DNA from: Candidatus Bathyarchaeota archaeon
GTDB lineage: Archaea; Asgardarchaeota; Lokiarchaeia; Sigyniarchaeales; Sigyniarchaeaceae
NCBI GenBank assembly: GCA_014729935.1
Contig: WJJB01000405.1
Span: 1 to 18,170, forward strand
DNA: 18,170 bases
Direction: 5' to 3'
Each line of letters starts with the position of its first letter. Within the stretch, counting starts at the first letter, position 1. Positions 6,468 through 13,971 of the stretch are shown here, in pieces. The position numbers and the translations under genes were made by a program. The notes under the pieces were generated by a model. The model made no database searches. It was given only the letters and a program-made list of their open reading frames with translations, and was not told the DNA's origin.

Positions 6468-8285
6468 TCAAGAAGACCTTTTGATGCCACGGTACTTCAT
6501 GTGCAAGACGATGAAATTGGCAAGATAGATCACTAGGAATCCTGCAGCAATAGCAGTTGCTACCAGCGAGCCCACCATGAGCTCCACTCTCTTGGTATCC
6601 TCGTGGGGAAGTGAAGTGGCTTGTGCTTGGAAATGCAGTACCACGCCCAAAATCATGGTGAATATCAATACCAGAGTCCATGCCAGGTATTTCTGCATGC
6701 CCCGCTTGGAGAAGAGCTTCCCGGTGCACGTGTCACACCTACTTTCCCTGTTGTTTCGCGGGTGATTGTCCAGTTTCGTTCCACATCCATGGCAACTTTG
6801 CTTCAGGGCTTCTAGATTTGAAAGGGTGAATCCATCCAATGTTCCGTCTCGTACAGGTTGGTGGATTTCATTGAGTGTACGGGTAATGGCAACCACGAGG
6901 ACAAGGGTCATGGCGCCTGCCATTAATAGCACGTAGAACAGGAGGAACCAAGAGGACACGGGATCAGCCCACCGCCCGGTTGCAAAAAAACCGAGCATGA
7001 GTTGGATACCAAGGATTCCCACGGTAAAATAATCAATGGGGCCATGCCCATCTACCATGCCTTTCCTGTATGATTCCCTGTGTTTCACGTGATGATGCAC
7101 GACAAACAAGCCAATGGGGATGCTATAGGCGAGAATTACGATGAGCACGAGTAGCTTCGGAGCGTTAAGCAAGAATTCAAGCAAATCCGTCGGGATCGAT
7201 CCCCCGCCATCGAGCCATTCATTCACGGGTGGTTCCAAGAAGGTTTCCTTGAGCCCACTGGCTATACCATTACGCAGGTTGTACCCCACTGTAGCAATGA
7301 GGGAGAGTTCCACGCCAAAAAGCTTCGCCAAGTTCGGGGTCTTGGAGAATGGCTGGACATCCCTCTCTAGCACTTGTTTTGGTGCTCGTCGTTTGTTAAA
7401 CAGGAAGAACGCGATTCCATATGAGATGCCAATGCCGGTGCCCGATAATGCCTCCCATACCCTCCACCAGTTAAAATCGAACGGTGGGTCTTGACCCACG
7501 TTCACTTCAATGAGCCACTGGAAAAACATCCACCAGATCCCGGTGATGGCACCAACCAGTAAGGCCATCTTAACGGTTCGCCATTCTTTCCTGAGCATTT
7601 CATGGGCGATGAAACCCAAGTACGCGCCCATCCACATGATGGCTTCCTTGTTATCATTCACCGCTCGCTGGATGGTATCATGGATGCCAACATCGAGGCT
7701 ATAAAACCCTTGATCATATAGGGGAAGAAACAATCGTGGTAATGCATGGAATAGCACCAGTGCCAGGAGAGCCCCGCAAACGCCTGAACCCGCACGAGTG
7801 ATCCACTCCCACCATCTTGCTGGTTTATCTGAACCCGTCCACCCAAGAAACACGGCACCCATGCCTGCCCATGGCATTGCTGCGACGAACCACCATGCGT
7901 ACCCCCATGCTGGATTAACCATCTCCCAATCCGTCGGGAAATTTGAATAGATTCGCCCCTTGATCCAATGTGGCCATTGCATCCACCCATGCATGCCCTG
8001 GATGCCGATCCCGATGGTGATCGCTAGAACGCACCAGCCAAGGGAGAATTTCCTCCGTTTCAGTCGTCCAGGCTCTCTTGCTAGCACGTACCAGCAGATA
8101 CCAAGCATCGTTCCTGCAAACACGCACCCGGGCACAGATCCAAATCCTGCAGATCCCCTTACCGCCCATCCAAACGTCATGACGGCGCTGAAAAGCAATA
8201 ATGGCGCGATGAGATCGTGGAGCCATTCCCTCCTCCTACGATTGGGTCTAGAAACCTCCAGATGTTGCGGGTGTACTGGTTCCAT
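6468..8285 (-). CDS. Polytopic membrane protein with internal zinc ribbon, unidentified
   Basis: This is a 605-residue protein with roughly 10-12 hydrophobic helices, beginning with GWAVRGSAGFGSVPG in the first transmembrane region. A GWxxRGxxG...PG signature there recalls a family of uncharacterised bacterial and archaeal membrane proteins; I cannot name it with certainty. A soluble insert carries CHGC (C498, C501) and CDTC (C517, C520), a four-cysteine zinc ribbon, followed by two more helices (about 535-553 and 569-595) and a basic tail. Trp-rich loops between helices 3 and 6 suggest an interfacial or ligand-binding cavity. ATG 8285 has no clear ribosome binding site; a TATA-like TAATATCC is near 8336-8344 on the minus strand. 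The stop is TGA, and the frame stays open for 62 more codons (discussed and rejected elsewhere). Confidence 0.75.
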   Translation of the reverse strand: MEPVHPQHLEVSRPNRRRREWLHDLIAPLLLFSAVMTFGWAVRGSAGFGSVPGCVFAGTMLGICWYVLAREPGRLKRRKFSLGWCVLAITIGIGIQGMHGWMQWPHWIKGRIYSNFPTDWEMVNPAWGYAWWFVAAMPWAGMGAVFLGWTGSDKPARWWEWITRAGSGVCGALLALVLFHALPRLFLPLYDQGFYSLDVGIHDTIQRAVNDNKEAIMWMGAYLGFIAHEMLRKEWRTVKMALLVGAITGIWWMFFQWLIEVNVGQDPPFDFNWWRVWEALSGTGIGISYGIAFFLFNKRRAPKQVLERDVQPFSKTPNLAKLFGVELSLIATVGYNLRNGIASGLKETFLEPPVNEWLDGGGSIPTDLLEFLLNAPKLLVLIVILAYSIPIGLFVVHHHVKHRESYRKGMVDGHGPIDYFTVGILGIQLMLGFFATGRWADPVSSWFLLFYVLLMAGAMTLVLVVAITRTLNEIHQPVRDGTLDGFTLSNLEALKQSCHGCGTKLDNHPRNNRESRCDTCTGKLFSKRGMQKYLAWTLVLIFTMILGVVLHFQAQATSLPHEDTKRVELMVGSLVATAIAAGFLVIYLANFIVLHMKYRGIKRSS

Positions 8286-8395
8286 ATACGATGTGAGCAG
8301 GCAATCCTTTTCAAGATTGTTGAGCCTAGTTCGGATATTACTTCATCATGCAGGGGGAACAAGCACGAGGGAGTATTAACGGGTGCCGTTGTAAT

Positions 8396-8518
8396 TCAAG
8401 TTCCACTCAAGTCGGCAAGAAGCCCCGCGAGATCAAGATGCTGGAGCAGGGCGATACCCACGCTCAGGAACGTGACACCAATGAGAATGAGAATGTAAGT
8501 CTTTGTCTTGTCGTCCAT
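8396..8518 (-). CDS. 40-residue single-helix membrane protein
   Basis: This small gene fills the otherwise empty stretch 8286-8593. It encodes MDDKTKTYILILIGVTFLSV, then GIALLQHLDLAGLLADLSGT and TGA. Residues about 7-25 form one membrane helix preceded by a charged N-terminus, and the tail is amphipathic. ATG 8518 is preceded by GAGGTC (8525-8530 on the minus strand) at 6-nt spacing, a good ribosome binding site. A TATA-like GTTTAATAC lies about 35 nt upstream (8552-8560), so it may have its own promoter. It lies in tandem between the coiled-coil gene and the polytopic membrane protein gene. It could be a small subunit or regulator of the latter (inference). It is short, so the call rests on the ribosome binding site and composition. 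Confidence 0.5.
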   Translation of the reverse strand: MDDKTKTYILILIGVTFLSVGIALLQHLDLAGLLADLSGT

Positions 8519-8593
8519 GATAATGACCTCTTTCTGGAAAATGTTTCACCCGTATTAAACATTGCCGGGACACGGGCGTGGTGAAGTACGTAT

Positions 8594-9556
8594 TCAATCT
8601 TTGAAGATAAATTTTTCCACGATGGAGATATCCTCGCCAATCTTCTCGATCTCCTTCTCGATTTCCGCCTTCTTTTCCTTGAATGTTTTCTTGTTAATCT
8701 CCCGTGATGCTTTCCTGCCCTTGAGCAATTCAATCTTGTTTCGCAGTTCCTCTTGATCGGTTTTCAGGCGGGATACCCACATTTTCAAGTGGGTGTTGGT
8801 TAATTTTCGTGATGCAAGGGCTTTCTTTAGTTTCTGGGAGTACTCGCTATGAAGCTTGTCATATGGCTTTCTCTCGATGCGCCTCATGCGGAAGGAATTA
8901 TTGAGTTCCACCAGTTGGTTCTTGAGGCGCTTGATCTCCATGTTCTTGAGCATGAGCGGCATGTCCTTAGACATCTTGCTTTCGAGCCCCTCCTTTTGCT
9001 TCTTGAGCTGCTGCGCTATTTGTCGTAATGCCTCCAAGCGAATCGCGTTCTGCTTGCGAAAGTCATCATCGAAATCATAGCGTTTCTTGAAATCGGGATC
9101 CTCGAGCATCGATATGGATTCCTTGAGCCTTTCTTTCACGATCTTTATTTTCTTGCCCAGGTGGTGGTAGTCGATTCTTGCTTGAATATCCATCTTAATG
9201 GCGGGATCCAATTCGGTATCCAGCTCGTCCGGGACGAAAGGTTTGTCCTCCTCCTTGAGCTCATCCTCGATGGATTGAAGCTCTGCTGGTGTGATTTCCG
9301 TGTCGGGAAATAATTGCCCGCTTCCCTTTCGTTCAGCAGACGAGAGACTCGTCAACAAGCCTTCCGTGGCATCCTTTTCTTGCTGGATGGTTTCTTCACC
9401 GATTGGCTCTATCCCACCAGTTCCTGAATCTTGGTGAGATGCGACATCGGGTTCGGGTGCATCATCCGATTTGGTTTTCAAGAGTGGCTCGCCACAATAC
9501 AGGCAAAACTTGTCGGTGGGTTTGATATCCTTTCCGCAATATGGGCATGTTGGCAT
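8594..9556 (-). CDS. Zinc-ribbon and coiled-coil protein, unidentified
   Basis: This is a 320-residue protein. An N-terminal zinc ribbon, C4-x2-C7-x10-C18-x2-C21 (CPYCGKDIKP...FCLYCG), is followed by a low-complexity acidic linker (about 25-125). Long charged coiled coils then run from about 130 to 317 (EALRQIAQQLKKQKEGLESK; KKAEIEKEIEKIGEDISIVE). Short Tyr/Phe-Lys repeats (RKPYDKLHSEY, NKKTFKEKKAEI) resemble the helical hairpins often found after zinc ribbons in archaeal proteins. There is no membrane segment and no enzymatic motif, so it is likely a scaffold or adaptor. ATG 9556 has only a weak GAGAGA upstream. A TATA-like GATTTTAAGG at about 9611-9620 (minus) gives a leader of roughly 35 nt. 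Confidence 0.8.
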   Translation of the reverse strand: MPTCPYCGKDIKPTDKFCLYCGEPLLKTKSDDAPEPDVASHQDSGTGGIEPIGEETIQQEKDATEGLLTSLSSAERKGSGQLFPDTEITPAELQSIEDELKEEDKPFVPDELDTELDPAIKMDIQARIDYHHLGKKIKIVKERLKESISMLEDPDFKKRYDFDDDFRKQNAIRLEALRQIAQQLKKQKEGLESKMSKDMPLMLKNMEIKRLKNQLVELNNSFRMRRIERKPYDKLHSEYSQKLKKALASRKLTNTHLKMWVSRLKTDQEELRNKIELLKGRKASREINKKTFKEKKAEIEKEIEKIGEDISIVEKFIFKD

Positions 9557-9656
9557 GATGCAGCATCTCTCTATCTGGATTTCTTCTTACTGATGGTACT
9601 CCATCTCTACCTTAAAATCTTTCCGTAGTCTGCAGGAGTGCCACGATTACCTTCCA

Positions 9657-10835
9657 TCACGAGAAGGGATCAATTGGAACCTCCACCAAGTACAGGTGCA
9701 CGGCCCGCTGAGCTGGCCTGAAGCTGGTGAATTGCACGTGCTTTCCATCTGGACTCCAGCCAGGATGCGGATGGGCTTGTACCAATGCTCCCGTTCCATT
9801 ATCCATTTCCTTGGCAATGCTGGTTTGCCATCCTGATTTCGATAGGCATAAATTGAATAACCTGCCCTCTTCTTGCTTCTTGAATTCAATCAACCAGATT
9901 CCCGTATCGCACCACATGGTATCAGCGCATAGCATGTTTCCGAGTGGTGATGCAGACACGTGCCAGAAATTCTCTCCCTGGCCGCAAGTCCATGCCCGGT
10001 CATTACTATAACCATCCGCTACCACGCAGGCTTTTACCTTATCCCGCCGAACCACGAACACCATGAAATCTCCGCTTGGATGCCAGCATTCATGTCCAAC
10101 CCGTTCATGCTTCCCCCAGAAATTTTTCTCGTGCTTGTAGAGTGGATTCAAGGCGCCTGTCCTGGTATCAAGTAGCCACATGCGCTGGGGGGCATCCCTC
10201 CCGATGTATTTTTCCGCCGACTTATTTACTTGCACTAGTGCTGGTTCTGCTGGACTGATCATGTTGTGACAAAAAAAATTCTGCTTGCTTTCCTTTCCTG
10301 AAAAAACTGGCGTGAAAATGCCTTGGTCCAGTGAACCCGTGAATAGATTAGATGGAAGCAAAGTTGAGTGATCTGCAACGCCATCAACATAAAACGTGTC
10401 GTTATCTGGAGCGAGCGAGATTATGGATCTAGACCACCCATGATACTTTTCCGGTCGTTCAAGCATTATCTCATCTTTCAGGGAATCAAGCCACAGTTGG
10501 TGCAGCTCCTCTTGCTTTCCCGGTATGTTCCCGCCAAAATATACCAACTTGGAACCGTCCAAGGCAATTGCCCATGCGAACGGGACTGCATTCGCACCTT
10601 CGGTGAGTTGCGTAGTATCTTTTGTTTTAGGATTGAACGCGTAAAATTCGTGACTACCAGAGCGATCTGAGGTAAAGATCAGCTCGCATGTATCGCTATT
10701 CCAAGAGGTGTGGGTGAAATACTGGCAGAAATTCAAGTTGCCATCTACCGTTACCTGAGTCACTGGTAGTTCATCGTGCAAAGTTAATTCGGTTTCAATG
10801 CAAGTTGCATCTCGACGCACATCACCTTTCGCCAT
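9657..10835 (-). CDS. Oligogalacturonate-lyase-like seven-bladed beta-propeller protein
   Basis: This 392-residue protein has no signal peptide. TolB/WD40-like blade motifs (IFTSDRSGSHEFYAF, GWSPDGKHVQFTS) show a beta-propeller. The order of histidine motifs matches the oligogalacturonate lyase family (Ogl, polysaccharide lyase family 22): CHNMISP (H190), GHECWHPSGDFM (H248), WHVSASPLGNMLCAD (H292) and AHPHPGWSPDGK (H355/H357). In characterised Ogl these positions coordinate Mn and support lyase chemistry on short pectin oligomers. Whether this archaeal protein acts on uronates or another substrate cannot be told; no other pectin gene is nearby. ATG 10835 has no strong ribosome binding site; a TATA-like GGATAAAAACT lies at about 10869-10879 on the minus strand, giving a very short leader. 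Confidence 0.75.
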   Translation of the reverse strand: MAKGDVRRDATCIETELTLHDELPVTQVTVDGNLNFCQYFTHTSWNSDTCELIFTSDRSGSHEFYAFNPKTKDTTQLTEGANAVPFAWAIALDGSKLVYFGGNIPGKQEELHQLWLDSLKDEIMLERPEKYHGWSRSIISLAPDNDTFYVDGVADHSTLLPSNLFTGSLDQGIFTPVFSGKESKQNFFCHNMISPAEPALVQVNKSAEKYIGRDAPQRMWLLDTRTGALNPLYKHEKNFWGKHERVGHECWHPSGDFMVFVVRRDKVKACVVADGYSNDRAWTCGQGENFWHVSASPLGNMLCADTMWCDTGIWLIEFKKQEEGRLFNLCLSKSGWQTSIAKEMDNGTGALVQAHPHPGWSPDGKHVQFTSFRPAQRAVHLYLVEVPIDPFS

Positions 10836-10890
10836 GATATGCTATTACATTCGGCGTGAATTTGAAATAGTTTTTATCCGTCTTGTGAAA

Positions 10891-10920
10891 GAAAACCCGC
10901 CACTTCAGGGACGGGATGAA
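10891..10920 (+). mobile_element. Possible decayed IS200/IS605 right end (omega-RNA-type hairpin)
   Basis: In the gap between divergent genes, GAAAA is followed by an imperfect 8-bp hairpin with a TTCA tetraloop (10896-10915: arms CCCGCCAC and GGGACGGG, two mismatches) and then ATGAATTTCG. The arrangement GAAA-CCCGCC...TTCA...CGGG-ATGAATTTC is the usual look of the 3' end of TnpB-bearing IS605-type elements and their omega RNA. No tnpB remains here. The call is by resemblance only. Confidence 0.4.
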
Positions 10921-10980
10921 TTTCGCCTCGCTTTACAGAACTTCGATGGACTGGCACGTTTTTAAACGATGGGTTCGATG

Positions 10981-11009
10981 TCTATATCGTGTCGCGATAA
11001 ACACGCGAC
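10981..11009 (+). promoter_or_regulatory. TATA element followed by a dyad, promoter of the helical-repeat gene
   Basis: TCTATATCG at 10981-10989 is TATA-like. It is followed by GTCGCG-N7-CGCGAC (10991-10996 and 11004-11009). The expected start site is near 11012, 30 nt before ATG 11042, so the dyad would lie between TATA box and start site. This supports 11042 over the upstream ATG at 10916. An alternative TATA-like TTTTTAAAC lies at 10960-10968. Function is inferred. Confidence 0.4.
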
Positions 11010-11041
11010 TAGAGCATTCCATATCAGGATGTAGAAAAATC

Positions 11042-11917
11042 ATGCCACTAGGTGTTTTCCTCCTACAATGGACTGACGAGGGCTTCCAGTTACGAGCAAA
11101 TTTCCACGATAATCCTGAAATCATCGAGGAGCTCGTGATGCGTCTCTCGATCAATCACGGCTCGGTGGATACTTTTGCCCGCATGCCAACGCGAAATGAT
11201 ACAACGATTCTTTCACTTTATCACGAGTTCAAGGATGAGAATCGAAAGGAACAGAAGATAATCGTCGGTATAGACATGGGAACAGAAGACTCCAGGGAGG
11301 AGAACGAGATCCTTTTGAAGGAGATCGTGAAAATGATCCCGGAGCACATTCATAAGGATGACAAGGAATTAGGGTCAATCCTGTACGCAATGTACGTGTC
11401 GAACCAGCAAGTTCCCGCTGGTGATGGCGTAAATGACGATATCAAGACTCGATTGGTTCAAAGGGCAAAAAATCTCATCAAGAAGCAAGAAATCGATAAG
11501 GCACAAGAGCTGCTGGAACTTGCCAAGACAGTACCTGCTCGCATCAAGGAGCTCATCGAAAAGGGGAACACGTTGCTCAAGGACAAGAAAATCCCGGATG
11601 CCGAGCGTATCTTTTCCGAGGCTATCACTCTCGCGAGAAAGATAGGAGAGGATGAATTGGCAGAACGATTAAGCAATCAAGTCACCAGGACCACGGAGAA
11701 ACCAAAAGTAATTGAAAAAATCAAGAAACTGGAAGAACAAGCTCTCAAGGCCATGAAAGCATTGAAGATCAAGAAAGCAGCCGAATCGTTCCTGAAGGCA
11801 TCAAAGGAGGCATTCAAGATCAATGATATTGATGCCATGAATGAGTTCCTACGGAAGCACGAGTTACTTGCAGAATTCCACGCGGTGGACAATGATAGAA
11901 ATCGCTCGTTCAAGTGA
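11042..11917 (+). CDS. Protein with N-terminal alpha/beta domain and C-terminal TPR-like helices, unidentified
   Basis: From ATG 11042 the protein has 291 residues. About the first 105 residues (MPLGVFLLQWTDEGFQLRAN...KEQKIIVGIDMG) alternate strands and helices and could be a longin- or roadblock-type small domain; that is only a guess from the pattern. Residues about 130-285 are charged helices with TPR-like periodicity (AKNLIKKQEIDKAQELLELA; KKIPDAERIFSEAITLARKI; KIKKAAESFLKASKEAFKIN), pointing to a protein-binding scaffold. The in-frame ATG at 10916 would add 42 residues, but that segment reads as non-coding and overlaps the IS-like hairpin and the TATA box, so 11042 is preferred. AGGAT is about 11 nt upstream. 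The SAM hydrolase gene follows after 46 nt. Confidence 0.7.
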   Translation: MPLGVFLLQWTDEGFQLRANFHDNPEIIEELVMRLSINHGSVDTFARMPTRNDTTILSLYHEFKDENRKEQKIIVGIDMGTEDSREENEILLKEIVKMIPEHIHKDDKELGSILYAMYVSNQQVPAGDGVNDDIKTRLVQRAKNLIKKQEIDKAQELLELAKTVPARIKELIEKGNTLLKDKKIPDAERIFSEAITLARKIGEDELAERLSNQVTRTTEKPKVIEKIKKLEEQALKAMKALKIKKAAESFLKASKEAFKINDIDAMNEFLRKHELLAEFHAVDNDRNRSFK

Positions 11918-11926
11918 AACAATGAA

Positions 11927-11943
11927 TTATTGATATTCAATAA
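11927..11943 (+). promoter_or_regulatory. Perfect 17-nt AT-rich dyad before the DUF62 gene
   Basis: TTATTGA-TAT-TCAATAA is a perfect inverted repeat with 7-bp arms, centred 29 nt upstream of ATG 11964. It is AT-rich enough to contain or cover a TATA box, and a start site about 25 nt downstream would give an almost leaderless message. It may be the operator and promoter of the DUF62 / Nudix-NadM pair, or alternatively a weak hairpin ending the preceding gene's transcript. Function is inferred. Confidence 0.4.
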
Positions 11944-11963
11944 CAAGGGATTAGGGTAACACG

Positions 11964-12803
11964 ATGGAATATGAGCAGAGTTTTATTGGTATCCTAACCG
12001 ATTTCGGGACGAGGGCGGGATACGTGGCTTCCATGAAGGGAGTGATCTTGTCAATATGCGATAGCAGGATCATTGACCTTTCACACGATATCACACCCCA
12101 TGACATTCAAGAGGCAGCTTATTTTCTCGATAACGTGACCTTGTATTATCCGGACGGTTTCATCTTTCTCATTGTCGTGGATCCCGGGGTGGGATCGAGC
12201 AGGCGAATACTGGCATTGGAAACCAAGAAAAAACATCAATTTTTCATTGCACCAGATAACGGAGTACTGGATCTGGTTATCAAGGAGCAAGGTATAAGAA
12301 CGTTGCATTCTGTCGAGAACGATCAATACGCGCGCTCCTCAACATCCCACACGTTCCACGGGAGGGACGTTATGGCTCCATGCGTCGCACACTTGGCAAG
12401 CGGAGTGGAAATTGATGAATTTGGCCCGAAGGTCGATCCAAGGACCATCGTTACCTTGGACATTCCAGAACCCGAGTTTCGCAGTGATACCAACACGATC
12501 CACGGTATCGTGTTGTATATAGATGATTTCGGCAACGTGGTGACCAATATCAGGGAAGAACAGCTTGGAAGGCTTCTCGTGGCACCGGGCGTGATCATGA
12601 AAGTCAGTTTCGGGTCGTCGCCATCCTTGAAGACCATGGAGATGAATTTTCTCCAATACTATGCTTCTGCCCCCAAGGGAGATTTCTTGTGCTTATTTAA
12701 TTCCGAAAACAGGTTCGAGGTTGCAAGAAACCAAGCGAGCGCCGCCCGTGCTCTTGGTTCCATCAAGCCGGGTGAACATGTTAGCGTGAGTATAAATGGA
12801 TGA
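11964..12803 (+). CDS. SAM hydroxide adenosyltransferase (DUF62 family)
   Basis: This 279-residue protein fits the DUF62/SAM hydroxide adenosyltransferase family, which splits S-adenosylmethionine into adenosine and methionine using water. The N-terminal domain has LTDFGTRAGYVASMKG, VVDPGVGSSRR and TFHGRD. The Asp-Arg-His triad of the Pyrococcus enzyme maps to D73, R80 and H132 with identical spacing (7 and 52). The C-terminal domain starts near IDDFGNVVTNI (about 186-196), the other family signature. Length is normal for the family. It is cytoplasmic. ATG 11964 is preceded by TTAGGG with 7-nt spacing. Its last codons overlap the start of the Nudix-NadM gene by 8 nt, so translation is probably coupled, and a link between SAM/adenosine and NAD turnover is suggested (inference). 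Confidence 0.93.
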   Translation: MEYEQSFIGILTDFGTRAGYVASMKGVILSICDSRIIDLSHDITPHDIQEAAYFLDNVTLYYPDGFIFLIVVDPGVGSSRRILALETKKKHQFFIAPDNGVLDLVIKEQGIRTLHSVENDQYARSSTSHTFHGRDVMAPCVAHLASGVEIDEFGPKVDPRTIVTLDIPEPEFRSDTNTIHGIVLYIDDFGNVVTNIREEQLGRLLVAPGVIMKVSFGSSPSLKTMEMNFLQYYASAPKGDFLCLFNSENRFEVARNQASAARALGSIKPGEHVSVSING

Positions 12804-13959
12804 TGTAAACACCCGTGAAATGCTCGCGGTTGTTCCCTCGCTGGAATCCATCATCTTGGGAGATTTCTCAAACGAGCCGGTACCTCGCCTTCCAGGTGAT
12901 CCCCCTGCAAGATTGCACCTGGTTACCGGTGTCTTCACGGTGGACCCTAAAGAGCGAAAGGTATTGATCCAGCAACGATCATCGTCGAAAGCATGGTATC
13001 CAGGATATTTCACGGATTCCGCGTCCGGCCACGTGCGTGCAAGGGACAATCTATCCCTCCAAGGTGTGAAGGAAGACGCAGTGCGGGAACTAGATGAGGA
13101 AATGGGCCTGGAGCTCCAACCCAGGGACCTTCGACTCCTGAATTTTTTCTTCGACCCGACCTTCAACGAGATCAAGTTCATCTTCCTTGCAAAAGCAAAT
13201 TCTAAAGAACCCCTGTCGCTTCACCCCACGGAGGTTAATCACGAAGGTACTGGATGGCGAGACTCAAAGCACCTACCTGAACAGTTAGAATCCCAACCAT
13301 TCGTGCCGGCCGTCTCGGGCATCTGGTCCATGATTGCAAGCAGGATCGATGATATCCCATTGATATTCAAGCGATTGGAACCTTGGCAGGAATATTGGCG
13401 GTATTTTGGGGATTTACGGCAATACTTGGGATATGCCAGGAAACGGGATATTCTTGACACGCCATTCTTCGTGGGAAGGTTTCAACCATTCCATCTCGGG
13501 CATCTTCGGTGCATCAAGCATATTTCCAAGGATCATGACAGCGCGATCATCGGGATTGGTAGTCCGCAATACAGTCGAACGGCTCGGAATCCCCTCACGT
13601 ACCTGGAGCGGCGAACCATGATTGAAAAGGTCCTGCAATCGGAATCCGTGGACCTTTCACGAGCGTGGATCTTTCCAGTGCCGGATCTCCACAATGAAAC
13701 CTTGTGGATGTTAAACGTGAAACTCATGGTTGAAAACCGCGTTACTCTCTTTTCCAATAATGAATGGGTAAGAGGCCTTGCAAGGAACGAGGGAATCAAG
13801 CTTGGAGAGAAATTATCCTTTGACGTGGAGCGTTTCAACGGAACTCGCATAAGAAAAATGATCCGTTCGGGAAATCCGTGGGAAAGCCTATTACCCGAAG
13901 CATCTATCAAGTACATGCGAGCCCATGGATTATTGGCATGTATCAAGAAATCTGGTTGA
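12796..13959 (+). CDS. nadM: Nudix hydrolase / NMN adenylyltransferase fusion
   Basis: This 387-residue fusion carries a Nudix domain at residues about 40-180. It has QQRSSSKAWYPGYFTDSASG, GHVRARD and RELDEEMGL (R97, E101, E102), with about five extra residues between the two halves of the Nudix box. The WYPG...SGHV style resembles isopentenyl-diphosphate-isomerase-like Nudix proteins. Residues about 222-385 are an archaeal-type NMN adenylyltransferase: GRFQPFHLGH (227-236, the HxGH nucleotide-binding motif), GSPQYSRTARNPLTYLERR, and NGTRIRKMIRSG (348-359). The latter makes NAD from NMN and ATP; the Nudix half probably hydrolyses a nucleoside diphosphate derivative such as ADP-ribose (inference). 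Known NadM-Nudix fusions have the opposite order. It starts at ATG 12796, overlapping DUF62. It ends 12 nt before the stop of convergent rtcA. Confidence 0.9.
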   Translation: MDDVNTREMLAVVPSLESIILGDFSNEPVPRLPGDPPARLHLVTGVFTVDPKERKVLIQQRSSSKAWYPGYFTDSASGHVRARDNLSLQGVKEDAVRELDEEMGLELQPRDLRLLNFFFDPTFNEIKFIFLAKANSKEPLSLHPTEVNHEGTGWRDSKHLPEQLESQPFVPAVSGIWSMIASRIDDIPLIFKRLEPWQEYWRYFGDLRQYLGYARKRDILDTPFFVGRFQPFHLGHLRCIKHISKDHDSAIIGIGSPQYSRTARNPLTYLERRTMIEKVLQSESVDLSRAWIFPVPDLHNETLWMLNVKLMVENRVTLFSNNEWVRGLARNEGIKLGEKLSFDVERFNGTRIRKMIRSGNPWESLLPEASIKYMRAHGLLACIKKSG

Positions 13960-13971
13960 TTCCTACCCCTG

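Noticed and set aside
6279..6470. Possible Sec read-through: the frame of the polytopic membrane protein stays open for 62 codons after its TGA at 6468-6470.
   Set aside because: Because a tRNA-Sec is present this was considered, but no redox motif surrounds the TGA, no GAA/A-type archaeal SECIS was recognised downstream, the extension does not look like a domain, and it overlaps the IS-like hairpin. A 62-codon open run is only mildly unlikely by chance.
7915..8226. 103-codon frame inside the membrane protein gene, its ATG preceded by GGAGGAGGGA.
   Set aside because: The purine run encodes an Arg-rich segment of the real frame, and the product (Arg/Trp-rich, no domain) looks like a frame shadow of hydrophobic coding sequence.
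8177..8398. UGA read-through of the 40-residue membrane protein into a further open stretch.
   Set aside because: The continuation runs into the coding start of the next gene in another frame and shows no domain; a simple stop is more likely.
10916..11041. Upstream in-frame start of the helical-repeat gene.
   Set aside because: The 42 added residues look non-coding, the ATG is part of the IS-like hairpin's flank, and TATA elements lie downstream of it.
12790..12796. GTATAAA as a promoter for the Nudix-NadM gene.
   Set aside because: It directly abuts the ATG at 12796, inside the DUF62 coding end, so any start site would fall within the coding region; overlap with DUF62 and translational coupling explain expression better.
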